The position numbers were made by a program, and so were the translations under genes. Positions 34,609 to 44,305 of a stretch of DNA of 45,977 nucleotides are shown piece by piece. This stretch comes from JAAYHV01 sp035268985 (GTDB lineage: Bacteria; Bacillota; Clostridia; Peptostreptococcales; Anaerovoracaceae). Within the stretch, counting starts at the first letter, position 1. Each line of letters begins with the position of its first letter. Location of the stretch: NCBI GenBank assembly GCA_035268985.1, contig DATFJV010000010.1, forward strand, positions 1 to 45,977, in the 5' to 3' direction. The notes beneath the pieces were generated by a model that had not been told where the DNA came from, ran no database searches, and was given only the letters and a program-made list of their open reading frames with translations.

Positions 34609-34793
34609 ATAATAGAACGGATACAAAAGCGTGGGTTAATACGATGGATAACCGGAAGACTCAAATCTTAAATATATTTGAATACGGTTATACCGAAAGG
34701 TGTAATAATAAGACCAAGGTATTAAAAAGAATATCCTATGAAAGAAAGTTAGCAAGAACACTTATTTTGTTGTATCACAAATCACGTATTTAA
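34609..34793 (+). pseudogene. ISL3-family transposase C-terminal fragment
   Basis: One frame after a stop reads NRTDTKAWVNTMDNRKTQIL, then NIFEYGYTERCNNKTKVLKR, and ends ILLYHKSRI with TAA at 34791. The segment F-E-Y-x-Y-T-E-x-C-N-N-K-x-K-V-L-K-R is the diagnostic end of ISL3-type transposases (T-E-G-C-N-N-K-I-K). The rest of the gene is missing. The 34506-34608 stretch shows nothing recognisable. Confidence 0.65.
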
Positions 34794-34821
34794 TAATATC
34801 AAATTATTTGTTATATTAAAA

Positions 34822-34852
34822 GTGCCTGGACCCTTTTAAATAGTCCAGGCAC
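34822..34852 (-). terminator. terminator of the threonine aldolase gene
   Basis: GTGCCTGGAC and GTCCAGGCAC form a perfect 10-bp stem with an 11-base loop; read on the minus strand it is followed by TTTTAATAT. It lies 62 bases beyond the aldolase stop. Confidence 0.7.
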
Positions 34853-34913
34853 AGAAGCTCAATTATCAATTTTTTCATTGGTTATTCCAACGTTTGACAA
34901 AAAACCTTATTTT

Positions 34914-35942
34914 TTATTTAATTGCTTCTATTAATGCATCAACGTCTTCTTCTGATGTGCCCCAACCTGTTACAAGTCTTACCGCTATCATATCAGGATC
35001 ATCCACTGCAGCCCAATCATAGAATAAAAAGTCTTCTTGTAATTTTTTTACTAAAGTTCTTGGGAAAATAGGAAATATTTGATTTGTACAAGAAGTACCA
35101 AGAAATTCATATCCTAATTCTGAAATTCTGTTTCTTAAATCTTCAGCTAATTTATTTTCATGTTTTGCAATTTGATAAAATAAACTGTTGTTTTCACCTT
35201 TAAGCAATGCTTCAAATTGAACTCCAATTAATCTACCCTTTGCTAACATACCTAAACCTTGTTTCATATAAAATCTGAAATGGTCATTTATTTCTTCATT
35301 CAATACTATTAAAGCTTCTCCAAAAAGTATACCATTTTTTGTACCTCCTATATAGAAAGCATCCACAAGATTTGCAATATCTTTAATTGTTAAATCGTTT
35401 TCGGGGCTTGTTAGGGCAGAACCTAGTCTAGCCCCATCTATATATAAATATAGGTCATTTTTTTTACAAAACTTTGACAATGCTTCTAATTCGGCCTTTT
35501 TGTAGATAGTACCTAACTCGGTTGTATTGGAAATATACACATATTTAGGGATAGTCATATGTTCATCTTCGAATTCATCCAAAACAGTTTGTATCATAGT
35601 AGGAGTTAATTTACCGTCCTCTGTATCTAGGGGATAAATTTTGTGTCTTGTAGCTTCCACGCCACCGGTTTCATGCATAAATATATGACTTGTATGGGGA
35701 GCTATTACACATTCATAAGATTTTAAAGTTGCAGCAATGGTTATTACATTAGTGGGAGTACCGCCTACCATAAAATGTATATTTGCATTAGGCTTACCTA
35801 TGAGTTGTTTAATCATTTCCGCTGCATTCTCGCAGTGTGGATCTATACCATAACCATCAGTATGCTCAAAATTTGTTTCAACTAAAGCTTTTAAGATGTC
35901 AGGATGGGCTCCTTGAGTGTAATCGCTAATAAAATATTTCAT
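34914..35942 (-). CDS. low-specificity threonine aldolase family PLP enzyme
   Basis: A 342-residue fold-type I PLP enzyme. The Schiff-base lysine is K202 in FYIGGTKNGILFGEAL, D169 in LYIDGARLGSAL contacts the pyridine nitrogen, and the ring-stacking His region is APHTSHIFMHETGG (residues 81-94). It cleaves L-threonine or allo-threonine to glycine and acetaldehyde, useful for a fermenter that uses amino acids. It lies 16 bases downstream of the HutD-like gene on the same strand; AGAGAGGTGAATT upstream gives a ribosome site. Confidence 0.88.
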   Translation of the reverse strand: MKYFISDYTQGAHPDILKALVETNFEHTDGYGIDPHCENAAEMIKQLIGKPNANIHFMVGGTPTNVITIAATLKSYECVIAPHTSHIFMHETGGVEATRHKIYPLDTEDGKLTPTMIQTVLDEFEDEHMTIPKYVYISNTTELGTIYKKAELEALSKFCKKNDLYLYIDGARLGSALTSPENDLTIKDIANLVDAFYIGGTKNGILFGEALIVLNEEINDHFRFYMKQGLGMLAKGRLIGVQFEALLKGENNSLFYQIAKHENKLAEDLRNRISELGYEFLGTSCTNQIFPIFPRTLVKKLQEDFLFYDWAAVDDPDMIAVRLVTGWGTSEEDVDALIEAIK

Positions 35943-35958
35943 AATTCACCTCTCTAAC

Positions 35959-37044
35959 CTATTTTCTATAAACGTTTTTATATTTTTTGAGTATTTTTTC
36001 AACTCTTTCATCGGTATTTTGTTCTTTTTCATATAAATCTGCTTCATATGGTGTTAATTCAGTTATTTTTTTAATATGTTTAGCAACTGGTTTTGGCAAA
36101 AAAATCATGTAAATTAGTGGAGAAACAACTAAAGAATCAAATAATGTCCACCCAAAGATTAAAATAAACCAAGGCCAAAAACCTGTCATACTATCAAAAG
36201 ATAACATCAGTAAAATCAACATACCCACTAACCATAAGAAGAATGTCAAACAGTATTTTTCTATTTTATTAATTTTACTACTTAAGAATTCATCGAACCA
36301 ATAATCTTTAATGCTCTTAAATATTTTATCGGCATATCTAAACTGGGTGTTGCATAAAAACAGGCATGTTAAATAATCTTCAAATGATACTTTCTCTGGA
36401 GGTATTATTGTAGGACCATAAGCATCTGTATTATAGCTAAAAAATGCCGAAGCTTTGATTAGCTTTGCTTCTCCTAAAAATTGTATATCAGTTATTTCTT
36501 CAGAACTTTTGTTAAGTACTAGTTGGTCGCCTTCTTTAAGCATTATTGTATCATCTGCTAAGTTAGCCATAGCATTCCCTTTAATGCAAACATATGCATT
36601 CATAGAATAGTCATAATCCTTTTCTATTTCTTTTTCTTCATCCGTTGAATTCGGCTTAACATAACCTTGGGAAGGATTGATATCAAAACTAGTTAAAAAT
36701 CCGCGATTACCCTTTCTAATAATAAGGTTATAGTCCTTGATTTTACCCTTTGTTTCAGTTTTGGACTCACCACTAAAATAATCCACATCATAAAGATCCA
36801 ACTCTTTAGTATCATTATCATGACTAATTGTAAGGTTTCCTTCGGTTACAATCATAACTCTATCGAAGTCTGGTAAGTTGGTGAAAGTTGATTCATCGTA
36901 ATCAATTCTAGATGAACTTAGCCTCCAAATAAAGCTTCTTAAAGAATAATTACCATTATCTGGAAATATTGCATGTTCCTCAGTAATTCCTCCGGACCAA
37001 TGAGTTTTTTTGCCACTTCCTTTTTTAATATAAATATATTCCAT
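35959..37044 (-). CDS. HutD-like cupin fused to a C-terminal membrane domain
   Basis: A 361-residue protein. Residues about 1-190 match HutD (the histidine-utilisation cupin): THWSGGITEEHAIFP corresponds to the family's W-x-G-G-x-T motif, RSFIWRLSSSRIDYDESTFTNLPDFDR to the R-S/D and F-x-x-L-P-x-x-x-R pattern. HutD proteins are usually about 190 residues and soluble. Here a further 170 residues contain two membrane helices (about 260-280 and 285-305) and a charged tail. No other hut genes are nearby. Function unknown; the fusion is unusual and the frame is unbroken. Confidence 0.75.
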   Translation of the reverse strand: MEYIYIKKGSGKKTHWSGGITEEHAIFPDNGNYSLRSFIWRLSSSRIDYDESTFTNLPDFDRVMIVTEGNLTISHDNDTKELDLYDVDYFSGESKTETKGKIKDYNLIIRKGNRGFLTSFDINPSQGYVKPNSTDEEKEIEKDYDYSMNAYVCIKGNAMANLADDTIMLKEGDQLVLNKSSEEITDIQFLGEAKLIKASAFFSYNTDAYGPTIIPPEKVSFEDYLTCLFLCNTQFRYADKIFKSIKDYWFDEFLSSKINKIEKYCLTFFLWLVGMLILLMLSFDSMTGFWPWFILIFGWTLFDSLVVSPLIYMIFLPKPVAKHIKKITELTPYEADLYEKEQNTDERVEKILKKYKNVYRK

Positions 37045-37605
37045 ATCGTCCTCTCTAGTACATTATTTAATAAATTATATCACATATTAATTTTGAATTC
37101 TATTAAATTGCCAAAAGAGTTTGTTATATTTACAACAGGCAAAAACTTGATAAAAAGGTATTAAAAGTACGCAACATTATGGAGAGGTAACAGAAAAAAA
37201 GAATTAGAGACTAAGTCTAATTCTAATTAAGTAGAGTTGTTAACTGCAGAAAACGAGGACAACAGATCATTACGTAAATTGATTAATTACGGACTTAAGA
37301 GCTTATGTTTTATGATATTTAAACAGAAAATGGCATATAATATTGCTTGGCATGAAGAAAAAGCAGTAATCGTTGTCTTAGCGTTATTGTTATCAGGGAA
37401 AGTGGTAAATGTGATAGTTTAAAATTTTGCATCGCAAGAATAATCGATGTTGAAAAGTATCTTCAAATATTTTTCAATGATTAATATTTACGTTGACGAT
37501 TAACTATTGCCATTGTTTTTTATATTAAAAAAATGTAGATATTTGCAAAAAAATAATGTAGAATGTAATTGGTACATTTTGTTCTTTATTACTTAGGAGG
37601 GTATT
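37045..37605. other. 560-base intergenic stretch without a supported gene
   Basis: A+T-rich DNA with an open stretch at 37237-37422 (TTG start, no ribosome site, product begins LTAENEDNRSLRKLINYG) that matches nothing reliably; it faintly recalls transposase coiled-coil text. A small inverted repeat ATTAGA-N7-TCTAAT is at 37202-37220. The response-regulator promoter must lie in its last 150 bases, but no confident box was found; AGGAGG for the next gene is at 37595-37600. Confidence 0.5.
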
Positions 37606-38286
37606 TTGATTTATGTAGTGGAAGATGATGATAACATCAGAGAATTGATAATTTACACATTAAAAAACGGTGGTTATAAAAGTAAAGGATTTAATAAACC
37701 ATCAGAGTTTTGGTTAAATATGCATGATGAAACTCCAGAATTGATACTTTTAGATATCATGCTTCCCGAGGAAGATGGTCTTAGTATATTAAAAAAAATC
37801 AGAAAAAATCATGAGACTAAAGATATTCCAGTTATGATGCTTACTGCCAAAGGGTCTGAATATGACAAAGTAATAGGCCTTGATTATGGAGCTGATGACT
37901 ATATGCCAAAGCCTTTTGGTATGATGGAATTCATGGCTAGGGTTAAAGCATTACTCAGAAGAACAGAAAGCAAAACTTCAAAAGATGAGGATGTTGTAAT
38001 TGGGAACCTGATTATTTCCAATACCAAGCATTTAGTTATAGTTGACGATGAAGAAATAAATCTAACACTAAAAGAATTTGAACTTTTATGTTTATTAGCT
38101 AATAATATTGGGATAGTTTTTGATAGAGACAGAATATTAAGCAAAATATGGGGATACTCCTTCGATGGAGAAAGTAGAACAGTTGATGTGCATATCAGAT
38201 CATTAAGGCAAAAACTAGGTTCAGCGGGAGATATAATAGAAACAGTTAGAGGAATAGGATATAAGATAAGCGATAAAAAGCAATGA
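37606..38286 (+). CDS. PhoP/OmpR-type response regulator
   Basis: A 226-residue two-domain regulator starting at TTG (37606), five bases after AGGAGG. The receiver has the acidic EDDD at 6-9, phospho-acceptor D50 (LILLDIMLP), T-A at MLTAKGS and K in MPKPFG; the C-terminus is a winged helix ending in SRTVDVHIRSLRQKLG and ETVRGIGYKI, the OmpR/PhoB signature. It is coupled to the next kinase (ATGA overlap) and lies ahead of two Na/Pi cotransporters, so a phosphate-starvation PhoP role is likely but inferred from context. Confidence 0.9.
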   Translation: MIYVVEDDDNIRELIIYTLKNGGYKSKGFNKPSEFWLNMHDETPELILLDIMLPEEDGLSILKKIRKNHETKDIPVMMLTAKGSEYDKVIGLDYGADDYMPKPFGMMEFMARVKALLRRTESKTSKDEDVVIGNLIISNTKHLVIVDDEEINLTLKEFELLCLLANNIGIVFDRDRILSKIWGYSFDGESRTVDVHIRSLRQKLGSAGDIIETVRGIGYKISDKKQ

Positions 38287-39635
38287 AAAAGAAATTATTT
38301 GTTAGAATAATATTTATGGTGTTGGTGGTGCAACTGCTTAGCATCATTTCCCTTGTTAGCATACTTCATTATTCTTCACTAAGTGAAATAAGAGTAGAGT
38401 TAAAGAATGAGGCTGAGTATCTTGCTGTAGGCTATGATAAAATTGGTACAGCATATTTTGATAATGTTGAAAAAATTGGTGAAAACAGAATAACTCTAAT
38501 AGATAAAGAAGGTATAGTCTTATATGATAATAAAGCCAATCCGGATTACATGGATAATCACAACACAAGACCTGAGGTAATTGCTGCTAGAAATAATGGC
38601 TATGGAGAGTCTGAAAGGGATTCGGATACATTATTAGAAAAAACGGTTTACTATGCGCTTATTATGGAAGATGACTATATAATTAGAGTTAGTGCTAACA
38701 GAATTACCCTTGTACAAATGTTCTTAAACCTTATTTATCCAATAGTAGGAGCTATAGTTATAGCTATTATAACTACGCTTATTTTGGCTTTTAAATTATC
38801 TGACTCTATAGTAAGACCAATCAATGAATTGAATTTGGAAAAACCCAAAGAGAGTAATTCATATATTGAACTAGATCCTTTAGTTGATAAAATTAACGAA
38901 CAGAACGAATTAATAGAAGGACAAATAACTGAATTAAAGGATGCTGTAAATATAAAGACCAGGGAAGCAAATTTCAGAAAAGAATTTACTGCCAATGTTT
39001 CACATGAACTAAAAACACCACTAACTTCAATTTCTGGATATGCAGAGTTGATAAAAGAAGGTATAGCAAAAGAAGAGGATGTCCCTTATTTTGCAGAGAA
39101 AATCCACAGTGAAGCCATAAGGCTTATAGGCCTTGTGGGGGATATAATAAAATTATCTCAAATGGATGAAAATTCAGTAAGTCTTATCAAGGAGCAGGTA
39201 GATATTTATGCAATATGTGAAAAAGCTGTTAGTTTACTAGAGCCCATTGCATCAGCTAATAATATTAGCTTAGAATTAGTAGGAAATCATATATATATTG
39301 ATGGTGTCGAAGAAATATTAGAAGAAATAATATATAACTTATGTGATAATGCAATTAAGTATAATAAGCTTAATGGCAAAGTTACAATTGAGGTGGCAAA
39401 AGATTCCGTCGTTCCATATATTAAGGTGGAAGATACGGGAATTGGAATGGAAGAGGAAGAACTTGAAAGAGTTTTTGAACGTTTCTACAGAGTGGATAAA
39501 AGTCACTCTAAAGAAATTGGAGGAACAGGGCTTGGACTTTCGATAGTAAAGCATGGAGTCAGTTATCATAATGCGGAAATTGAAATACAATCAGAAGTCG
39601 GTAAAGGTACAACTATTACAGTTAAGTTTAATTAG
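38283..39635 (+). CDS. PhoR-like sensor histidine kinase
   Basis: A 450-residue kinase: N-terminal helix (about 7-30), extracytoplasmic loop of about 115 residues, second helix (about 145-172), short linker, HisKA with FTANVSHELKTPLTSISGYAEL (His241) and HATPase with NLCDNAIKYN, VEDTGIGMEE and GTGLGLSIVKHG. The sequence of the H box and its partner make it PhoR-like; no PAS domain is evident, unlike Bacillus PhoR. The next gene, a Na/Pi cotransporter, starts 24 bases downstream. Confidence 0.9.
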   Translation: MKKKLFVRIIFMVLVVQLLSIISLVSILHYSSLSEIRVELKNEAEYLAVGYDKIGTAYFDNVEKIGENRITLIDKEGIVLYDNKANPDYMDNHNTRPEVIAARNNGYGESERDSDTLLEKTVYYALIMEDDYIIRVSANRITLVQMFLNLIYPIVGAIVIAIITTLILAFKLSDSIVRPINELNLEKPKESNSYIELDPLVDKINEQNELIEGQITELKDAVNIKTREANFRKEFTANVSHELKTPLTSISGYAELIKEGIAKEEDVPYFAEKIHSEAIRLIGLVGDIIKLSQMDENSVSLIKEQVDIYAICEKAVSLLEPIASANNISLELVGNHIYIDGVEEILEEIIYNLCDNAIKYNKLNGKVTIEVAKDSVVPYIKVEDTGIGMEEEELERVFERFYRVDKSHSKEIGGTGLGLSIVKHGVSYHNAEIEIQSEVGKGTTITVKFN

Positions 39636-39659
39636 AATATATTGTTACTTGGAGGTAAA

Positions 39660-41405
39660 ATGGATATTTTTTCAGTGATTAGTTTGTTTGGTGGACTAGC
39701 ATTATTTTTGTATGGGATGAGTGTAATGTCCCAAGGATTGGAAAGGTTAGCAGGTGGAAGGCTAGAAGCCATTTTAAGAACAATGACTGCTAGCAAGCTT
39801 AGGAGTTTAGGTTTAGGTATAGGCGTTACTGCGGTGGTGCAAAGTTCATCAGCTGTTACTGTAATGCTCGTTGGACTTGTAAATTCAGGAATAATGACAC
39901 TTGATGGTTCTATTGGTGTCATAATGGGTTCTAATATTGGAACTACAGTTACTGCATGGGTATTGAGTTTGATTGGTATCGAAAGCAGTAATCTTTTTGT
40001 GCAGCTTTTAAAACCAAAGAATTTTTCGCCTATATTAGCATTAATTGGCGTAATAATGCTTATGAGTAAGTCACAAAGGAAAAAGGATATAGGTACGGTG
40101 TTTATAGGTTTTGCAGTTCTTATGTACGGAATGAATTTCATGAGTAGCGCAATGAAACCTTTAGCTGAAATACCAGAATTCACATCCATATTAACGGCGT
40201 TTAATAATCCACTCTTGGGAATATTTACGGGCTTAGCCTTAACCGCGATAATTCAAAGTTCTTCAGCATCGGTCGGTATTTTGCAAGCTTTATCTTTAAC
40301 AAATGGTATAACTTTTGGAATGGCGATTCCAATTATAATGGGTCAAAACATCGGAACTTGTATAACTGCTTTAATATCTAGTATTGGTGTAAATAAAAAT
40401 GCTAAGCGAGTAGCAGTGCTTCATATAACATTCAATTTGTTAGGTACCTTTATATTCTTAATAATATTTTATGGTTTAAATGCGATGTTTGAATTTGCAT
40501 TTATTGGTAATTCAATTAAGCCCATTGGAGTAGCCATAGTTCATAGTATTTTCAATTTATCAACAACGTTTGTACTATTACCTTTTGGTAAAAATCTTGT
40601 AAGAATTGCAGAAAGAGTAATTAAGACGGATGAGAGTTATGAAGAAAGTGTTTCTTTCTTAGACGAAAGATTACTGAATACCAGTGCAGTTGCATTGGCT
40701 GAAGCTTCAAATAAAACGAGAGATATGGCAGAAATATCCTTTAAAAATATAGATGACGCAATGAAACTAGTTAATAACTACGACGAAAAGAATTATAATA
40801 AAATATATGAAAATGAGAACAAGGTTGACAAATATGAAGATAAATTAGGAGCATTTTTGATAAAACTATCAGCTGCTGATTTGGTTGATAAAGAGTCGAC
40901 AGAAATCACAAAGTTACTACATAGTATTGGGGATATAGAACGAATAAGTGATTTGGCTATTAATGTTGCCGACATAAGCAAAGAAATGATGGGGAAAAAG
41001 AAGTGTTTTTCTGTTGAAGCAGATCGAGAAATGAAGGTTTTAATTGCTGCAATGAACAAGGTTCTTGAAAATACTTTATTTGCATACAAAAATAATGATA
41101 TTGAAGTAGCGGTTAAAGTAGAGCCAATTGAAGAAGTAATTGATGATTTAGTTGCCAAAATGAAAGCTAATCATATAAGGCGATTGAAGCAGGGCGATTG
41201 CACGATAGAGCAAGGATTAATGTTGGTTGAATTAATTACTAATTTTGAGAGAATATCTGATCATTGCTCAAACATTGCGGTTACTCTTATTGAAATTGAT
41301 AGGGATAGCTTTGGCGCCCATGAATATATGAAAAATATAAAATCTCAAGAAGATAAAGAGTTCGTTAAATTATATGAAAAATATTCTAAGCAATATAAAA
41401 TATAA
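39660..41405 (+). CDS. Na/Pi cotransporter family protein with C-terminal PhoU domain (copy 1)
   Basis: A 581-residue protein if started at ATG 39660, just after GGAGGTAAA. The membrane part holds the paired repeats of the Na/Pi cotransporter family, each with Q-S-S-S-A: VVQSSSAVTVMLVGLVNSGIM and IIQSSSASVGILQALSLTNGIT. The last about 220 residues are helical with the PhoU-like pattern ISDHCSNIAVTLIE near the C-terminus. It probably imports phosphate with sodium and is controlled through PhoU-like regulation. It sits 12 bases ahead of a very similar second copy. Confidence 0.9.
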   Translation: MDIFSVISLFGGLALFLYGMSVMSQGLERLAGGRLEAILRTMTASKLRSLGLGIGVTAVVQSSSAVTVMLVGLVNSGIMTLDGSIGVIMGSNIGTTVTAWVLSLIGIESSNLFVQLLKPKNFSPILALIGVIMLMSKSQRKKDIGTVFIGFAVLMYGMNFMSSAMKPLAEIPEFTSILTAFNNPLLGIFTGLALTAIIQSSSASVGILQALSLTNGITFGMAIPIIMGQNIGTCITALISSIGVNKNAKRVAVLHITFNLLGTFIFLIIFYGLNAMFEFAFIGNSIKPIGVAIVHSIFNLSTTFVLLPFGKNLVRIAERVIKTDESYEESVSFLDERLLNTSAVALAEASNKTRDMAEISFKNIDDAMKLVNNYDEKNYNKIYENENKVDKYEDKLGAFLIKLSAADLVDKESTEITKLLHSIGDIERISDLAINVADISKEMMGKKKCFSVEADREMKVLIAAMNKVLENTLFAYKNNDIEVAVKVEPIEEVIDDLVAKMKANHIRRLKQGDCTIEQGLMLVELITNFERISDHCSNIAVTLIEIDRDSFGAHEYMKNIKSQEDKEFVKLYEKYSKQYKI

Positions 41406-41417
41406 GTGGAGGGCTAG

Positions 41418-43166
41418 ATGAATATATTTTCGTTTTTTACATTATTGGGCGGATTAGCATTATTTTTATATGGAATGAATATAATGTCTCAAGGGCTAGA
41501 AAAAATTGCTGGTGGCAAATTTGAATCAATACTAAAATCCATGACCGAAAATAAACTTAGAAGTTTAAGCTTGGGAATAGGTACTACTGCAGTAATACAA
41601 AGTTCATCGGCTGTTACTGTAATGCTAGTTGGACTTGTTAATTCAGGTATTATGACATTGAATCAAAGTGTTGGAGTAATATTAGGTGCCGATATCGGGA
41701 CCACAATAACTGCTTGGGTTTTAAGTTTAATAGGTATCGAAAGTTCAAATGTTTTTATACAAATGCTTAAACCTGAATCATTTTCACCCTTAGTAGCATT
41801 AGCTGGGGTAACGATGATAATGAGTTGCAAAAATAACAGAAACAAAGACATAGGAACAGTTTTGATAGGATTTGCATTACTTATGTTTGGAATGGAAATG
41901 ATGAGTGATTCTATGAAACCTCTAGCGGATATGCCAGAATTTGCTAGCATATTGACAGCATTTAATAATCCTTTCCTCGGTTTGTTAACAGGATTATTAC
42001 TTACAGCAGTAATACAAAGTTCGTCGGCGTCAATAGGTATTTTGCAAGCACTATCTTTAACAAATGGAATAACATACCAAATAGCATTGCCAGTAATTAT
42101 GGGACAAAATATTGGTACTTGTATAACTGCAATTATATCTAGCGTTGGAGTAAACAAAAGCGCTAAAAGAGTAGCTGCTTTCCATGTTATGGTAAAAGTT
42201 ATAGGCGTTATAATTTTCTTAACAGTATTTTACGTGTTCACCATTATTCTAGATTTCAAATTTATTAGTGGAAATATAAATCCTGTTGGAATAGCAATAG
42301 TTCATAGCGTATTTAATATATTCATTGTATCAGTATTATTACCATTTACCGATAAGTTAGTTTGTTTAGTAGTTAAAATCATACCAGATGATGATAGTAA
42401 AGAAAATGTTCAATTTCTCGATCAAAGATTATTGAACACCCCTTCATTGGCATTGGCGGAATGTGGTAAGAAAACTGAGGAAATGGCAAAGATGGCCTTT
42501 AATAATATAAGTGTAGCCATGACACTTTTCGAAGACTATAATCAAATTAGATATAATAATATAGATAGAATAGAAAAGAAAGTTGATGAGTACGAAGACA
42601 ATATTGGAGAATTTTTAATTCAAGTTTCGTCAAATGATTTGTCTGATAAGGACTCAAATGAAGTTTCAAAACAGCTTTATGTGATATCAAATTTGGAAAG
42701 ATTAAGTGACCACGCAATGAATGTTGCTAAAATTGCAAATTTATTACATGAAGAGAACAAAGAATTTACGAAAATAGCTAGACAAGAGCTAGTAACTATA
42801 ACTGAAGCATTAAATGAGATAATTGGTTTAACCCGCAAAGCATATAAAGACTCAGATGTTGAACTTGCTAAAAAAGTTGAGCCGCTAGAAGAAGTAATAG
42901 ATGATCTTGTTGAACAAATAAACAGTAATCATGTAAAAAGATTAAAGAAAAAGTTAAGTACTATAGAAAGTGGCTTAAAATTAATCGATGTACTTGCAAA
43001 TTATGAAAGAGTTTCTGACCATTGCTCAAATATAGCTATTAAGGTTATTGAAATAGCAGGCGATGGTACTAGTTCCCATGAATATATAAGTAGGATAAAA
43101 ACACAAGGAGATGAGGATTTCAAAAAAATGTATTTGGAGTACTCAAAAAAATATAAAATAGCATGA
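41418..43166 (+). CDS. Na/Pi cotransporter family protein with C-terminal PhoU domain (copy 2)
   Basis: A 582-residue tandem paralogue with the same layout as the preceding protein, including VIQSSSAVTVMLVGLVNSG, VIQSSSASIGILQALSLTNG and a C-terminal VSDHCSNIAIKVIE. The two differ most in loops and in the PhoU-like tail. Start ATG follows GTGGAGGG. Its stop overlaps the ATG of the methyltransferase gene (ATGA). Why two are kept side by side is not known; different affinity or regulation is possible. Confidence 0.9.
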   Translation: MNIFSFFTLLGGLALFLYGMNIMSQGLEKIAGGKFESILKSMTENKLRSLSLGIGTTAVIQSSSAVTVMLVGLVNSGIMTLNQSVGVILGADIGTTITAWVLSLIGIESSNVFIQMLKPESFSPLVALAGVTMIMSCKNNRNKDIGTVLIGFALLMFGMEMMSDSMKPLADMPEFASILTAFNNPFLGLLTGLLLTAVIQSSSASIGILQALSLTNGITYQIALPVIMGQNIGTCITAIISSVGVNKSAKRVAAFHVMVKVIGVIIFLTVFYVFTIILDFKFISGNINPVGIAIVHSVFNIFIVSVLLPFTDKLVCLVVKIIPDDDSKENVQFLDQRLLNTPSLALAECGKKTEEMAKMAFNNISVAMTLFEDYNQIRYNNIDRIEKKVDEYEDNIGEFLIQVSSNDLSDKDSNEVSKQLYVISNLERLSDHAMNVAKIANLLHEENKEFTKIARQELVTITEALNEIIGLTRKAYKDSDVELAKKVEPLEEVIDDLVEQINSNHVKRLKKKLSTIESGLKLIDVLANYERVSDHCSNIAIKVIEIAGDGTSSHEYISRIKTQGDEDFKKMYLEYSKKYKIA

Positions 43167-44305
43167 GATTAGAATTAATAGCCACAACCACATTCGGCTT
43201 AGAAGCAGTGGTAAAAAGAGAAATCCAAAATTTAGGATATAAAATCATATCAGCAGAAGATGGCAAGATTACATATCTAGGAGATGAATATGCAATTGCT
43301 CGGAGTAATCTTTGGTTACGATCTGCCGAAAGAGTACTTGTTAAGATGGGAGAATTTAAAGCTCTTAGCTTTGAAGAACTTTTTCAGCAAACTAAAGCGT
43401 TGCATTGGGAAGAATGGATACCTATAGACGGAGAGTTCCCTGTTAATGGAAGTTCAGTAAAATCAAAGCTAAGCAGTGTTCCAGCATGTCAAAGTATAGT
43501 AAAAAAAGCTATAGTAGAAAGAATGGGTGAATTCTATTGCCAAGAAACATTTGCGGAAAGTGGTGTAAAATATCCAATAAAAGCAACTTTATTAAAAGAT
43601 AGAGTAACTTTGACTTTAGATACTACTGGTGTGGGTTTACATAAAAGGGGATATAGGGTAAATGATGTAACAGCACCCATAAAAGAAACTTTGGCTTCTG
43701 CGATGGTTATGCTTTCTTTTTGGAATAAAGATAGGGTTTTAATTGATCCGTGCTGTGGTTCAGGGACAATCGTGATTGAGGCTGCTATGATAGGTAGAAA
43801 TATTGCCCCAGGTTTGAATAGAGAGTTTATTTCACAGAAATGGGATTGTATAAATCCCAAGGTATGGAAAGAGGAAAGAAAAAAAGCATTCAAAGAAATT
43901 AATCATGATTGTGAACTTAATATAACAGGTATTGATATAGAATCATATGCAATAAAAGCAGCAAAAGAAAATGCCATGGAAGCTGGTGTTGATGAGGATA
44001 TTAGATTTATCAACATGGATATGAAAAAATTAAAAATAACCAATGAAGACAATGGTATTATAATCACCAATCCTCCGTATGGTGAAAGAATTGGAGATAC
44101 CAATATTATGAATAAGATTTACAATAAACTAAACGAATTAACAAAAGAAAATCCTAGATGGTCTTTATTTATGATAACCACTGATAAGGATATTGAAAGA
44201 AAAGTCTTTAATAAAGAAGCTAATAGGAGGAGAAAACTATATAACGGACGATTAGAGGCATGTTATTACCAATTCCACGGAGAAAGAAAAAAAGATGAGA
44301 ATTAG
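43163..44305 (+). CDS. THUMP-domain class I SAM-dependent RNA methyltransferase (RlmL/YpsC-like)
   Basis: A 380-residue protein: N-terminal ferredoxin-like and THUMP region (about 1-160), then a Rossmann methyltransferase with DPCCGSGTIVIEAAMIGRNIAPG (SAM loop, about 194-216), GIDIESYAIKAAKENA and the N6-methyladenine/guanine-type catalytic NPPYGERIG. It matches YpsC of Bacillus and the N-terminal half of E. coli RlmL, probably modifying 23S rRNA. It overlaps the preceding and following genes, so it is part of a dense run. Confidence 0.9.
   Translation: MRLELIATTTFGLEAVVKREIQNLGYKIISAEDGKITYLGDEYAIARSNLWLRSAERVLVKMGEFKALSFEELFQQTKALHWEEWIPIDGEFPVNGSSVKSKLSSVPACQSIVKKAIVERMGEFYCQETFAESGVKYPIKATLLKDRVTLTLDTTGVGLHKRGYRVNDVTAPIKETLASAMVMLSFWNKDRVLIDPCCGSGTIVIEAAMIGRNIAPGLNREFISQKWDCINPKVWKEERKKAFKEINHDCELNITGIDIESYAIKAAKENAMEAGVDEDIRFINMDMKKLKITNEDNGIIITNPPYGERIGDTNIMNKIYNKLNELTKENPRWSLFMITTDKDIERKVFNKEANRRRKLYNGRLEACYYQFHGERKKDEN

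Noticed and set aside
37237..37422. 61-residue open frame with a TTG start
   Set aside because: No ribosome site, no family match, and A+T-rich intergenic context. Mentioned only as part of the intergenic stretch.
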